The notes under the pieces: generated by a model
What the model was told of the DNA's origin: nothing
Database searches by the model: none
What the model saw: only the letters and a program-made list of their open reading frames with translations
Origin: Fischerella sp. CENA71
GTDB taxonomy: Bacteria > Cyanobacteriota > Cyanobacteriia > Cyanobacteriales > Nostocaceae
Length of the DNA stretch: 64,000 nucleotides
NCBI GenBank assembly: GCA_024239075.1
Contig: JANBVI010000004.1
Location: forward strand, 124,001 to 188,000
Direction: 5' to 3'
Made by a program: the position numbers and the translations under genes
Shown here: in pieces, positions 1-9,747 of the stretch
Layout: every line of letters begins with the position of its first letter
Position numbering within the stretch: the stretch's first letter is position 1

Positions 1-614
1 TAGTCTTTGAAATCACTTTCATTTAGAGTTATGCCATTATCTACTACAAAGATTTTGAAATTTTTATCCTGCAATAAACTGTCTTGTAAAATAGTATTAA
101 CAGTCTTTTTTAGATAAACTTCTTTTTTGAATGTACAAGTGATGATTGCTAATGACACATCATGATATTTTTTTTGTTCAGTTATCACTAATCCTTCTGT
201 AAATAAACCTTGTTTACTCAAGCAAGTTATTTCTACATAAATGCGACCTGCTTCTTGATTTTGCTTGAGATATGGCAAGGAAAATTTCACAGGTTCTGAT
301 AAACTACAATTTTTAAAAAATTGACTGGAAATAGTTTCTCTTGTACTTGATTCAGAAGTTTCTCTATAAGCACAAACCTCAAAATCTCCCTCTAACCTTA
401 GTAAATAATAGAGAGAGTTAATAGATGTAAATTTAGTATAGAATCTTTCGTATAACGAATTGAAATATGTATTCAAAGATATAGTGCTATCTTCAGATAA
501 AATGATTTGGTTTTTGTCTTCATGAAAATTGATTGATACATCATGATAAACTCTGAAGTATAAATCAGAAATTTCAGCTATTTGAGGAAATTTTACTCTG
601 TTCACTATATTCAT
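1..614 (-). CDS. GlfT2-like family 2 glycosyltransferase (N-terminal part)
   Basis: The gene is open at the left edge; 204 codons are visible from an ATG at 614. The first ~150 residues form a beta-rich domain resembling the N-terminal domain of GlfT2-type galactofuranosyltransferases. A GT-A fold then starts with SLAIITCTFKK and FKIFVVDNG, the usual first strands of family 2 transferases. The DXD motif and the rest of the catalytic domain lie outside the window. It is the last visible gene of a long minus-strand polysaccharide locus, 66 bp downstream of a GT4-like gene, so it probably adds a sugar to the same glycan. The sugar donor cannot be told; the GlfT2 link is by motif only. Confidence 0.75.
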   Translation of the reverse strand, partial: MNIVNRVKFPQIAEISDLYFRVYHDVSINFHEDKNQIILSEDSTISLNTYFNSLYERFYTKFTSINSLYYLLRLEGDFEVCAYRETSESSTRETISSQFFKNCSLSEPVKFSLPYLKQNQEAGRIYVEITCLSKQGLFTEGLVITEQKKYHDVSLAIITCTFKKEVYLKKTVNTILQDSLLQDKNFKIFVVDNGITLNESDFKD

Positions 615-680
615 ATGCTTCCTACCTTTTAGGCGTGTTTCCTAAAAAAATTAGTTTTGGTTCTCTTAGCGTCGGAATCT

Positions 681-2036
681 CTAAGCTTTAATTGATACTT
701 GCTCTAAGTATTGGTGAATGTAATCTACAAAAGGTTGATAGGCTGCTTGAGGAGAAAGCTTGGCGATCGCATACCTATGAGCTTCTTCCTCCATCCATTG
801 ACGTTTTACTTTGTTGGTTAGCACTGTGTGTATGGCTGCTGCGAAATCTTCAGGTGTATCTGCGACAAGAACAGCACTATCTACAACTCCACCCAGTCCT
901 TGAACGCCTACACTGGTGGAAACGCAAGCACGACCATAGGACATAGCTTCTACGAGTTTAATTTTCAATCCGCTACCAGCCAGCAAAGGAACCAGACAGA
1001 CTTCAGCAGCACCATATTCCGGTTTCAAATCATTCACTCTACCTAAAAAGCGAACATTTGGATAATTTCCTTGAATTAAATCACACACACTACCGCATAC
1101 GTGGAGGCTAGAATTGGGCATTAACTCTATAACCTTTAGCCACACATCTTCAAGAAACCACTTAAGACCGTAGTAGTTGTGATCTACAGCATTACCGACA
1201 AAAAAGCAACGACCAGGTACTTGCTTAACAGTATGATAATTATTCAGTTCCGCAGCCTTGGGCATACAAATCACCTCAGACTCTGGTGCCATTTGCTTAA
1301 GGTCGTAAGCATCTTCTTTCTGAATTGCTAACAGTATCTGCGCCTTGCGTAACTGCATAGCTTCTGATTCCCAATCCCAATTGCCTGCATCTATGAAAAT
1401 GCCTATTTTCTTGAAATTAGCAAATCTTTTATGAAAAATATCGTGAGTAAGGATAACTTTTAGAGCAGTTTTATTGGTAGAAAAAGCATCTAAAATATTA
1501 GCTAAAAAAACATAGTTAACAATTACAATATCTGGTTTATATCTGTCAAATTGAGCTTTAGCAAAATCAACTTCTTCGGATGTCGCTAAAAGCTCCTGCC
1601 ATTCTCGAACATGGACATTTGTAGTAGTAGCTTGCTGCTTTTGTTTTTGTAGTAGTCTTTTGAAAGCGTCTCGAACAGCACGATAAATATCTTTTTGCTG
1701 GTTGGGAAGGGAAAGATAAACCAACCGTAATGGTGCAGTCAACCAATCTGATAATGAGTTAAATCTAAGTAAAACACCAGCAATTCGTAAGTTATTACGA
1801 ATCCATATTTTGTCAGTTGTTGCTAATGCAGGCAGAATAAAACTCCACGGAAATTTCTGATCAGGGAAAGGATCAAGGGATACAAACCCAACTTCACAAC
1901 CCGCTTGTTGCAAGTAGCGTATGAAATCTAGTACATACATGTTACTACCACTGGCATAATCAGTGGGAAAATTTCTACTAATGATTTGGATCTTTATTGG
2001 TCTATTTAATCCATGTTGTCTTTTTAAAGTAGTCAT
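681..2036 (-). CDS. GT4-like glycosyltransferase, paralogue A
   Basis: This 451-aa protein has a two-lobed GT-B layout. The N-terminal lobe starts with IKIQIISRNFPTD, and the C-terminal nucleotide-sugar lobe holds CFFVGNAVDHNYYGLKWF and the loop GSGLKIKLVEAMSYGR. The last feature is typical of the Glyco_trans_1_4 group, in which the E of the VEAM motif contacts the donor. It is closely related to the next gene upstream (2170-3567) and more distantly to 3612-4865. The last ~100 residues are almost identical to those of 2170-3567 while the rest is clearly diverged. Donor and acceptor are unknown; a role in the surface glycan made by this locus is inferred from position. Confidence 0.85.
   Translation of the reverse strand: MTTLKRQHGLNRPIKIQIISRNFPTDYASGSNMYVLDFIRYLQQAGCEVGFVSLDPFPDQKFPWSFILPALATTDKIWIRNNLRIAGVLLRFNSLSDWLTAPLRLVYLSLPNQQKDIYRAVRDAFKRLLQKQKQQATTTNVHVREWQELLATSEEVDFAKAQFDRYKPDIVIVNYVFLANILDAFSTNKTALKVILTHDIFHKRFANFKKIGIFIDAGNWDWESEAMQLRKAQILLAIQKEDAYDLKQMAPESEVICMPKAAELNNYHTVKQVPGRCFFVGNAVDHNYYGLKWFLEDVWLKVIELMPNSSLHVCGSVCDLIQGNYPNVRFLGRVNDLKPEYGAAEVCLVPLLAGSGLKIKLVEAMSYGRACVSTSVGVQGLGGVVDSAVLVADTPEDFAAAIHTVLTNKVKRQWMEEEAHRYAIAKLSPQAAYQPFVDYIHQYLEQVSIKA
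711..1024. repeat. 314-bp duplicated glycosyltransferase 3' end, copy 1
   Basis: This tract matches 2257-2570 at a constant offset of 1546 bp. I found a single mismatch (741 versus 2287). It encodes the C-terminal ~100 residues of the two neighbouring transferases. Identity stops abruptly on both sides. Confidence 0.9.
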
Positions 2037-2169
2037 ACAAAATAATCTTTTTACTTTACTATTATTGTTGAAAATTGGAACTAAAATTCTTATCGGTATG
2101 GAAGATGTTAGGTTTGTATTTGTGAATCAAAATTTCATGTTTCATAACTTTTTAGATGCAAATACTCTG

Positions 2170-3567
2170 TTATTTATTTGAAGACATGATCTTCTCTAAA
2201 TCCATAGTTTCCTCAAAGTCAACGATTTTAGGTATGCTTTGTACTTGCTGTAAGTGTTGGTGAATGTAATCTACAAAAGGTTGATAAGCTGCTTGAGGAG
2301 AAAGCTTGGCGATCGCATACCTATGAGCTTCTTCCTCCATCCATTGACGTTTTACTTTGTTGGTTAGCACTGTGTGTATGGCTGCTGCGAAATCTTCAGG
2401 TGTATCTGCGACAAGAACAGCACTATCTACAACTCCACCCAGTCCTTGAACGCCTACACTGGTGGAAACGCAAGCACGACCATAGGACATAGCTTCTACG
2501 AGTTTAATTTTCAATCCGCTACCAGCCAGCAAAGGAACCAGACAGACTTCAGCAGCACCATATTCCGGTTCTAAATCATCAACCCTACCTAGAAGATGAA
2601 CATTCGGAAAAGATTCTTGTATTAAGTCACAGACAGTACCACATACATGGAGGCTGCTATCGTGGATGAGCTGTGTGACTTTTAACCACACGTTTTCAAG
2701 AAACCATTTGAGACCGTAGTAGTTATGATCCACGCCACTACCAACAAATAAGCAACGACCAAATACTTGTTTAATTTTAGAATCATGAATTATTGCAGCT
2801 TTAGGCATAGAAATAACCTCAGAGTGAGGTACCATTTGCTTGAGGAGCTTTGCATCTTCTTCCTGAATAGCCAAAAGTATTTGTGCTTTGCTTAACTGTG
2901 TTGCTTCCTGTTCCCAACTCCAGTTTGATTCAGAAGCAGTAAGTTTTAATTTTTTGAAGTGAGCAAATCTTTGATGGCGTACATCGTGGGTAATTATAAC
3001 CCTTAAGACTGTTTTATCTAAAGCAGGGGAGTCTAAAATACCCCCTAGAAAAGCATAATTAGCAATAACTAGATTAGGTTTGAATCTGACAAACCGTAAA
3101 CTTGCAAAATTTACTTCCTCTGGTGTTGCCAAAGCATCCCAAACTGGAGTGGGAATTATGTATTTTACGTCAAAAGACCTTAGGAGTCGTTTACCCCTAA
3201 TAAAACGGTAAATGTCTTTTAGGTTTTCTGGTAAGTGATTGTAAAGCGATCGCACCAACTCCATCAACAAATCTGATAAAGGGTTGAATCTAACTAGAAG
3301 ACGACCTATCCTCAAGTTATTCTTTGCCGATACATTAGCAAGTGTTGCTAATACAGGCGGAATGATATACCAAGGAACTCTACCGTTAGGTGACGAATTA
3401 AGAAGTACATACTCAATTTCACAACCAGTTTGCCGCAAGTAGCGTAGAAAATCCAGTATATAAGTAGCGTTACCAATAGTATTTTCAACAGGAATATCTC
3501 TACTAACAAATTGAACTTTAGTAGCTCTGGGAATATGCTTTTTAAGCAAATTTCTAATTAGATACAT
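2170..3567 (-). CDS. GT4-like glycosyltransferase, paralogue B
   Basis: This 465-aa GT-B transferase is a paralogue of 681-2036. Shared landmarks are VQFVSRDIPVE at the N-terminus, RVIITHDVRHQRFAHF in the linker region, CLFVGSGVDHNYYGLKWF and GSGLKIKLVEAMSYGR in the donor-binding lobe. It has ~20 extra residues after the shared C-terminus (ending IMSSNK). The gene lies 133 bp upstream of paralogue A and 44 bp downstream of 3612-4865, in one transcription direction. Function in surface polysaccharide assembly is inferred; the exact sugar is unknown. Confidence 0.85.
   Translation of the reverse strand: MYLIRNLLKKHIPRATKVQFVSRDIPVENTIGNATYILDFLRYLRQTGCEIEYVLLNSSPNGRVPWYIIPPVLATLANVSAKNNLRIGRLLVRFNPLSDLLMELVRSLYNHLPENLKDIYRFIRGKRLLRSFDVKYIIPTPVWDALATPEEVNFASLRFVRFKPNLVIANYAFLGGILDSPALDKTVLRVIITHDVRHQRFAHFKKLKLTASESNWSWEQEATQLSKAQILLAIQEEDAKLLKQMVPHSEVISMPKAAIIHDSKIKQVFGRCLFVGSGVDHNYYGLKWFLENVWLKVTQLIHDSSLHVCGTVCDLIQESFPNVHLLGRVDDLEPEYGAAEVCLVPLLAGSGLKIKLVEAMSYGRACVSTSVGVQGLGGVVDSAVLVADTPEDFAAAIHTVLTNKVKRQWMEEEAHRYAIAKLSPQAAYQPFVDYIHQHLQQVQSIPKIVDFEETMDLEKIMSSNK
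2257..2570. repeat. 314-bp duplicated glycosyltransferase 3' end, copy 2
   Basis: Partner of 711-1024, with one mismatch seen over 314 bp. It covers the 3' part of paralogue B. Confidence 0.9.
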
Positions 3568-3611
3568 GAGTGATGTTACCTTAATTTTATCTCTAAATAC
3601 CTCACATAAAA

Positions 3612-4865
3612 TTATTTGCTATTAACATGGTATTGAGGAAAATAGCTAAATATCTTTGCTAAAGGTTCCAGAACTTTTTGGTTATAATCTTGGGCAAATT
3701 TATAGGCATTATCTGAGAAATTCATAAATAAGGTTGGATTTGTCAAAACTTCAATTACAGATTGAACAAATTCGTCTACATTATTAGCAACAATAAAAGC
3801 TTTATTAGCTCCCTGATCTAGTCCCTTGGCACCTTCAGGTGTAGTAATCAAGACTTTAGATTGCCCTAAAGCTTCAATACTTTTGATTTTTAATCCTGTC
3901 CCAAATAGGATAGGATTAATAACCACATCAGCAGTATCATAAATCTCGTTTACGTTTTCTATATATCCAAGCTTTATGCACCCGTCAGTATCCTCTATCA
4001 CTTCACAAATATTTCCTGCGATCACAAATTGAATATCAGGAAGCTTTGTTCTAAGTTTTGGAAAAACTTCTCTAAGAAAGTAGCTAATACTATGAATATT
4101 GATTTCATTTCTAGAGGCAATGTAAAGAATTTTTCTGCGAGGCTGTTTTACCTGTTTTGGTTTATGCAGTGAAACGGTATGGCCTACAGTGATGACTTTG
4201 TTTCCTACTAGCTTCTTAAAATATTCTTCTTCTTCTTTTTGTATTGCTATAATTAAATCTGCTCTTTGAAGACCCTTAGTTTCCTCTTTAGTAGTTGTAG
4301 AATACCAATGGTATTCTTGTCCATTAATTGTATATATTTTTTTCCTGTTACTGAATATGTCATGAGTATCAATTATTTTCAAAACATCTTGACCAAAGTA
4401 TTTTAGGGCCTTGGAAAAGAATATATATTCAACTATGACAACATCAAATTTAAATTTTGTATGTATTTCTACTAAAAACTTATTTAGAGAATTGTCGTAC
4501 CAATCATCAACTGCATATGAGTACTTGGGATAATCACCAAGATAATATCTTAACTTACTGACAATTTTTTGAGCTAAACTTCGTTTTTTGTCCCTAATAT
4601 GCTTGTAGGGAAAAGAGTAAAAATTATCTCCCCAAGTTTGATGCATAAGGTATTCATCTGCTGTTTCTTGTTGAATGTATAAAAAATGTACTTCATGACC
4701 GAGTTTTTGTAGATTGATTAGGAGGTTATAAATTCTGGTTCTATTACCAGCATTTTGAGGATGGGAGGGAACAGGGGATATGACTAATATTTTTTTCGAC
4801 GCACTAGCTATTCTGTTTTTAGTAAGTAAAAGAGGAGTAGTGTCTAGACTAAAACTTTGATACAT
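3612..4865 (-). CDS. GT4-like glycosyltransferase, third member
   Basis: This 417-aa protein starts with a Rossmann strand, KILVISPVPSHPQNAGNRTR, and has a second lobe with KILYIASRNEINIHS and GTGLKIKSIEALGQ. The overall plan matches the two downstream paralogues, but sequence is much more diverged and lacks the converted 3' end. The local AT content is high, as in the neighbouring GT2 and pyruvyl-transferase genes. It is probably a GT4/Glyco_trans_1_4 transferase of the same pathway. The donor is unknown. About 180 bp without a recognisable gene separate it from the GT2 gene upstream. Confidence 0.82.
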   Translation of the reverse strand: MYQSFSLDTTPLLLTKNRIASASKKILVISPVPSHPQNAGNRTRIYNLLINLQKLGHEVHFLYIQQETADEYLMHQTWGDNFYSFPYKHIRDKKRSLAQKIVSKLRYYLGDYPKYSYAVDDWYDNSLNKFLVEIHTKFKFDVVIVEYIFFSKALKYFGQDVLKIIDTHDIFSNRKKIYTINGQEYHWYSTTTKEETKGLQRADLIIAIQKEEEEYFKKLVGNKVITVGHTVSLHKPKQVKQPRRKILYIASRNEINIHSISYFLREVFPKLRTKLPDIQFVIAGNICEVIEDTDGCIKLGYIENVNEIYDTADVVINPILFGTGLKIKSIEALGQSKVLITTPEGAKGLDQGANKAFIVANNVDEFVQSVIEVLTNPTLFMNFSDNAYKFAQDYNQKVLEPLAKIFSYFPQYHVNSK

Positions 4866-5044
4866 ATAAATTTAAATGCACTTATTTTTTGATTTATAAT
4901 CACTGAGTCAAGGGATTTTTGATTGACTCCACATTTATTTGTGAGGGTTTTGGAATTTTGTATTTTGGATCGATTACACAGATAAATCTGCTTGCTCTGT
5001 ACCATCAAGTAATCATCGGTAAAACATGGATAAATAATGAATAA

Positions 5045-5980
5045 TTAATTATATTTGCTCAACTTAGATAATGCTAAAATAAAACCTATTTGCTCAAGTT
5101 TTAAGCATTTTTCTGAAAAGCTAAATGCGTGATTATTTGGAATAATAAGATGTATGATTTTTTTTGGTTGTCTCAAGATATTTTTTATTTCTCTGTAACA
5201 TAATTTTATCCGCTCTAGCTTTGAAGGAGACGTTTTATGAAGTAAAAGATAGCCTTTGGAAATGCCTTGCCAGTAGAATCTTTTAGTAAACCAATTTTTT
5301 GTTAATCTAGACTCAGGTATATGATGTTTTACAAAAATATTAGGATCGTAATAGACTTTATATCCTAAATCTTTAAGCTGTTCTTGTAACAATAATTCTT
5401 CATTAGATAAAAGCCTTTTTCCCTGTCTACCAAGATTTGCTTGGAAACCGCCAACTTTCTCAAGGAGAGATTTAGGCAAAGACATATTTGCTCCAGCAAC
5501 ATATCTCCAATCCTCTAAAAAAGTTGGTGTTTCGGACAAATTTAATATTGTCAGGTAAGGCAACAGGTTATCTGATAACCAGTTTGGTTTTGGTGCTTCC
5601 CAAATAGGTTCTATCTTGCCACCTATAATTCCAGGTTTTGGATGAACATTTTTAAAATCTTCAAGAATTTTTTCTAGCCAGTTTGGACACGCAATCGCAT
5701 CATCATCTAGGTAAGCAATGTACTCTCCCTTAGCATTTTGACAGCCTGTATTTCGAGTTTGAGAAAGTCCTATTACTGGCTCGTACAAATAGCGTAAATT
5801 AGATACATGAGAAAATTCTTCTGTAACGACGCGTTTAGTGTCGTCAGTTGAATGGTTGTCAACTACAATAATTTCATATTTATCGTTATCAAGAGTTTGA
5901 TCTACAAGACTTTGCAGTGACTTAAGCAAGTAGCTAGCACGATTTAATGTGCATATAATGGCAGAGATTTGGATAGCCAT
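5045..5980 (-). CDS. Family 2 glycosyltransferase
   Basis: This 311-aa GT-A transferase opens with ISAIICTLNRASYLLKSLQS, has the strand YEIIVVDNHSTDDT and a metal-binding DXD-type motif in AYLDDDAIACPNW. A later GGFQANLGRQGKRLLSNEE segment carries the usual acceptor-side ED/EE motif. No membrane segments are obvious, so it probably works on the inner face of the plasma membrane. It follows the pyruvyl transferase gene by 21 bp, which suggests co-transcription. Substrate is not predictable from sequence. Confidence 0.88.
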   Translation of the reverse strand: MAIQISAIICTLNRASYLLKSLQSLVDQTLDNDKYEIIVVDNHSTDDTKRVVTEEFSHVSNLRYLYEPVIGLSQTRNTGCQNAKGEYIAYLDDDAIACPNWLEKILEDFKNVHPKPGIIGGKIEPIWEAPKPNWLSDNLLPYLTILNLSETPTFLEDWRYVAGANMSLPKSLLEKVGGFQANLGRQGKRLLSNEELLLQEQLKDLGYKVYYDPNIFVKHHIPESRLTKNWFTKRFYWQGISKGYLLLHKTSPSKLERIKLCYREIKNILRQPKKIIHLIIPNNHAFSFSEKCLKLEQIGFILALSKLSKYN

Positions 5981-6001
5981 AGTATTTATAGGTGGTAAAA
6001 A

Positions 6002-7294
6002 TTATTGTGCGTTAATTAGTTCATACACTCGCTTGTAGGCAGCTTGCCCTAGCTCTACTTGTTTTTTTGCTGCTTGCAATATTTGCGGTCTCAAATTTTC
6101 AGATATTTCCCAACAAGTAGTAATACTATCTACTAGTTTTTCTTTTAACTGCTGACTGTTTAAATTCACAAGCTGGCAACCAACTCTAAATTGATCTGCT
6201 AACCCAAGAAACTTCTTTACGTAGTATTCTGATTTAGCTAAACCTACAATAGGTATGCCTTGAGCAAGGGCAAAAACACCTGCATGATAACTTCCAGTAA
6301 CTACTACTCTGCAAAGCCCAATCTGCTCAATAACTTCTAGTGGAGTATTAAGGCTCTGTCCTCCGTCGGAATTGTCATCATAACCTAGAAGAAGCTTCTG
6401 AATTGATACACTATCAGGCTCTTCATACCCACCTTCATATTCATAGCGGTAGTATGAAATAGGCACTGGTATCAGCGGAGCATTCTTTATCTTTGCAACA
6501 TCATGTAATGTTGAGCGGACAGTTTCAAAAATTTCTTGATTTACATTTGAATATTTAGCAAATCTCAAATTTACACCAATACCATTGCTAAGTTCTTCGC
6601 AACGATTTCTATAAACCAATTCAATTGCATCATCACCTGTTATGATAATGCGATTTTGGGAAACACCAATTGAATTGAGAAGTGGAATTCCTGTTTGGCT
6701 CTCTCGAAGTGCGATTAAATTCACTGAGGGAAAAACAGTTTTAGCTTTGGTAAATAACTCATGGCTGGAAATAGGCCCCAAACCCTGACCAAACATAGCG
6801 ATTGGTTTACCAAGTCTGACTGCTAAAGCTAAGGTGTCTAAAACTGAACTTGCATGTTGCTTAAATTCATCAGTAATGTATCCACCTCCCGATGCAACCA
6901 CCAAATCAGCATTGTGAATTGACTGCATAAATGTTTCAAAATCTTTTGCTAAATTTGGTATCCTTCTAAGCTTGAACTTTATAATAGAATGCGTTAGTAA
7001 TGGTAAGCGATCACGAAACTTCCGCTCTAAATTTGACCACTTTGTAGCACCCCACTGATTGGGCATGAGCTTGTGAACGCCATGTACTATTGGTGAAAAC
7101 CAAATTTCCCGACCAGATGGTGATAGGGGTTTTGTATTTGGGCAATATGCAACAAGCCTTTCTGGTGCGGTTGTAAAAACTTGAATTGAAGCATCAGGCC
7201 AGAGATTTATCAACCTCGCCACTGCAACCTGAAGCATGGTTAAGTCTCCCATGTTTTTTAGTTGATAGCCACTTTGATCAATTAATATTTTCAT
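6002..7294 (-). CDS. Polysaccharide pyruvyl transferase family protein
   Basis: This 430-aa protein fits the CsaB/PS_pyruv_trans family, which adds ketal-linked pyruvate from phosphoenolpyruvate to glycans. Visible features are the N-terminal GYQLKNMGDLTML (family GN.GD motif), ADLVVASGGGYITDE, PIAMFGQGLGPI and the late TGSYHAGVFALAQGIP segment with its conserved His. Pyruvylation gives a negatively charged capsule or cell-wall glycan. The gene lies between the ABC exporter and the GT2 gene in the same direction, which supports action on the exported polymer. Some family members act in other glycan reactions, so the exact chemistry is inferred. Confidence 0.85.
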   Translation of the reverse strand: MKILIDQSGYQLKNMGDLTMLQVAVARLINLWPDASIQVFTTAPERLVAYCPNTKPLSPSGREIWFSPIVHGVHKLMPNQWGATKWSNLERKFRDRLPLLTHSIIKFKLRRIPNLAKDFETFMQSIHNADLVVASGGGYITDEFKQHASSVLDTLALAVRLGKPIAMFGQGLGPISSHELFTKAKTVFPSVNLIALRESQTGIPLLNSIGVSQNRIIITGDDAIELVYRNRCEELSNGIGVNLRFAKYSNVNQEIFETVRSTLHDVAKIKNAPLIPVPISYYRYEYEGGYEEPDSVSIQKLLLGYDDNSDGGQSLNTPLEVIEQIGLCRVVVTGSYHAGVFALAQGIPIVGLAKSEYYVKKFLGLADQFRVGCQLVNLNSQQLKEKLVDSITTCWEISENLRPQILQAAKKQVELGQAAYKRVYELINAQ

Positions 7295-7412
7295 AATTTT
7301 TTAACTTCATACTCTTTTTGTGATTCCAAAAAATTAATCTCACAAGCGAGTTTAGATAAAAAGTTTAATCTACAAATCTATTTTTTATTATTTAATTTCA
7401 ATTTGTTTCAAT

Positions 7413-8714
7413 TTAAACATTTACGTCATTTCTATGGTTTATAACATTCCATGTTCGGGGTTGGTAGAATAAACATCTACTCATACTGTCTTCTATTCCT
7501 TCAACTGTAAATCTAAATGACTCAACCGCATCAAGATGATAAAGTCTATTAGTTTTAGCGTAAACATCCATAATATAGACACCAATTCTTAATCCTAAGT
7601 AGGGCATTTGTAATTGGATTTCGTATTCACCTGGTAAAAGAGATATTGGATTTTTGTCTTTCATACTATTAAAAATTAAAACAGTCTCTCCTCCTTCTCC
7701 TAGTCCCTTAATCACAAAAGTAATACCTACATTATCAATTTTTTCATCAGCCTTGCATCTAATACATAAATAAGTTTGTTCTCCAGTTACGGGTGAATAT
7801 ATGATTTCACCTTTATCATTTTTGAAAAAGAGAGAGTAGATATTTAAGCCAAAGCTTTCTCTGTTTTTTAGAAGAGAGATGGATTGAGAAGTTGTTTCTA
7901 ATCCATTCAAAAATAAATCCCTTTCATACTGACTGATGATGGTAGGTGTATCACAGTAACCAACAAACTCACCTTGTTTCAGATAAACCGCAGATTCGCA
8001 TACAGTTAATATTAAATGGGCATCATGGCTAACTAAAATAAAAGACGTGCCTTTTTGACGAAGATCGTGCAATTTCTGAAAACACTTTCCTCTAAATCGA
8101 CTATCTCCCACAGCTAAAACTTCATCAATTAAAAGAATCTCTGGCTCAGTATGAATTGCACTGGCAAATCCTAATCTTGCAGCCATCCCAGAACTATAAC
8201 TCTGTACTGGTGCATCAATCGCATCGCCAATTTCTGCAAAATCTACAACTTGATCAAATCGCTCATCAATTTCCTTCTTTGACAAACCCAAAATTGACAT
8301 ATTGGCATAAATATTTTCTCGCCCTGTCAAAATGGGATTAAATCCAGCACCTAAAGCAATCAATGGTGCTACACGACCATGAACTTCTACAAAACCAGTA
8401 TCGGGTTTAATCAACCCTGCAATCATCCGCAATAAGGTAGATTTTCCACTGCCATTTTTACCAACTAAACCAAGTGCTTCTCCTCGGCGCAATTGAAAAT
8501 TAACGTCCTTCAACGCCCAAAATTCTTTTGAGCGAAGAATATCGTTTTTCTCTCGCAAACCAAATACTTCAGAAGCGATATCTTGAATACCATAGAGTAG
8601 CGATCGCTTTAAATTTCGACAAAACTTTTTAGAAACACCGTTAACTGAAAGTACAATTTCATAATTATCTTTGTATGACCTTGGTAAAATTTCTTGCTCG
8701 TTGTTCGGAATCAT
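7413..8714 (-). CDS. Polysaccharide ABC exporter ATPase with Wzt-type C-terminal domain
   Basis: This 433-aa ATPase drives export of a lipid-linked polysaccharide through the adjacent permease. Walker A is GKNGSGKS (~85-92), the signature is SSGMA (~174-178) and Walker B is EILLIDEVL (~192-200). After the ~250-residue nucleotide-binding domain comes an extra ~170-residue domain like the Wzt C-terminal carbohydrate-binding module, which in O-antigen exporters recognises the capped end of the chain. Its start lies only 2 bp from the permease stop, so the pair is translationally close. Substrate identity is unknown. Confidence 0.92.
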   Translation of the reverse strand: MIPNNEQEILPRSYKDNYEIVLSVNGVSKKFCRNLKRSLLYGIQDIASEVFGLREKNDILRSKEFWALKDVNFQLRRGEALGLVGKNGSGKSTLLRMIAGLIKPDTGFVEVHGRVAPLIALGAGFNPILTGRENIYANMSILGLSKKEIDERFDQVVDFAEIGDAIDAPVQSYSSGMAARLGFASAIHTEPEILLIDEVLAVGDSRFRGKCFQKLHDLRQKGTSFILVSHDAHLILTVCESAVYLKQGEFVGYCDTPTIISQYERDLFLNGLETTSQSISLLKNRESFGLNIYSLFFKNDKGEIIYSPVTGEQTYLCIRCKADEKIDNVGITFVIKGLGEGGETVLIFNSMKDKNPISLLPGEYEIQLQMPYLGLRIGVYIMDVYAKTNRLYHLDAVESFRFTVEGIEDSMSRCLFYQPRTWNVINHRNDVNV

Positions 8715-8716
8715 GA

Positions 8717-9628
8717 TTAAGAACTCATTCTCTCAACTACATAAGGCATTGCTAGACGATAGATAATCCAAGCTAAAAGTAATCCCACAATTGCAATGAG
8801 ACTGGCTATCCAAAATCCTTGGGGGTCAGATATTACACCTGTTGTTGCTAATTCTCGTGTTGTTACTAACAAGGGTGTAACGGGATTGAGATTGACAATA
8901 GTGCCAAATACACCATGATTGGGAACTGGATAAACTACTGGTGTTAGAAATAGCCAAAATCCAGTTATTAAGGTTAACCCCATTGAAAAATCTTGATAGA
9001 GAGCGCTGAGTGGAGCTAAGAGCAGACCGAAAAAAGTTCCTAGCAATACTAAATGAATTAATCCCACTGGCGCTAAAAATACGCTCCAAGTTACAGGGAT
9101 TTTAAACCAGATAAACAAGCCCACAATCAGAAATAATTTGATGCCAAAATTGAAAAAAACTTCACCTAATTTGGCAAGAATCAACGCTTCTCTAGGGAAA
9201 TTAATTCTAGAAAGCATCATTCTGGCAGCTGTTACTGCTTGAGGTGGGCCATTTAGTGCTTCGACAAAAGTTTGCCACAATGTCATGCTGAACATGACGT
9301 AAGCAGGATAGGGTAAGTCCGTAGCACCAATATTGACAACTCCGCCTCCTTGAGCAAGGGTAAACCCAACTGCCATGAGAATCGGAGGTATAATAGCCCA
9401 GAAAATACCTAAAAATGACTGACGGTATTTAGCGCTGATATCTCGAATCATGAGCCGCCAAGCCAACTCTCGTGAGGCTAACAAATCCCATCCCATTTCT
9501 TTGAATAATTGAAGCGGACGCCTCATTTGACTCTCAGGTCGATGCACTACTCTATAGACTTTTGGGGCTAATTCTTGAGTTTGTTTCGAGGATTTATTTT
9601 GTCTTAAATAACGCTGACTTTTGTGCAT
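8717..9628 (-). CDS. Polysaccharide ABC exporter permease (ABC-2, Wzm/TagG type)
   Basis: This 303-aa membrane protein starts with a cytosolic stretch containing LLASRELAWRLMIRDISAKYRQSFLG, the amphipathic entry helix of ABC-2 permeases. About six hydrophobic segments follow, including FLGIFWAIIPPILMAVGF and an end segment WIASLIAIVGLLLAWIIY. It forms the transmembrane half of the exporter with the ATPase encoded immediately downstream. Such pairs move complete undecaprenyl-linked chains across the inner membrane. About 120 bp separate it from the GT2 gene upstream. Confidence 0.92.
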   Translation of the reverse strand: MHKSQRYLRQNKSSKQTQELAPKVYRVVHRPESQMRRPLQLFKEMGWDLLASRELAWRLMIRDISAKYRQSFLGIFWAIIPPILMAVGFTLAQGGGVVNIGATDLPYPAYVMFSMTLWQTFVEALNGPPQAVTAARMMLSRINFPREALILAKLGEVFFNFGIKLFLIVGLFIWFKIPVTWSVFLAPVGLIHLVLLGTFFGLLLAPLSALYQDFSMGLTLITGFWLFLTPVVYPVPNHGVFGTIVNLNPVTPLLVTTRELATTGVISDPQGFWIASLIAIVGLLLAWIIYRLAMPYVVERMSS

Positions 9629-9747
9629 TATTATTAACTATTTATTGCGGTGAATAAAAAGCAAAAGTAAGTCGGTACAAATCAAGCTAACTAGTTGGGG
9701 TCGAAATTAATTAAGTTCAGTTTCTAAATATATGGATTAAATTGCTA

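Noticed and set aside
692-1046. Plus-strand open frames over the shared glycosyltransferase ends (also 2374-2574)
   Set aside because: They are antisense shadows of the GT genes and recur only because the DNA is duplicated. No ribosome site or domain is seen.
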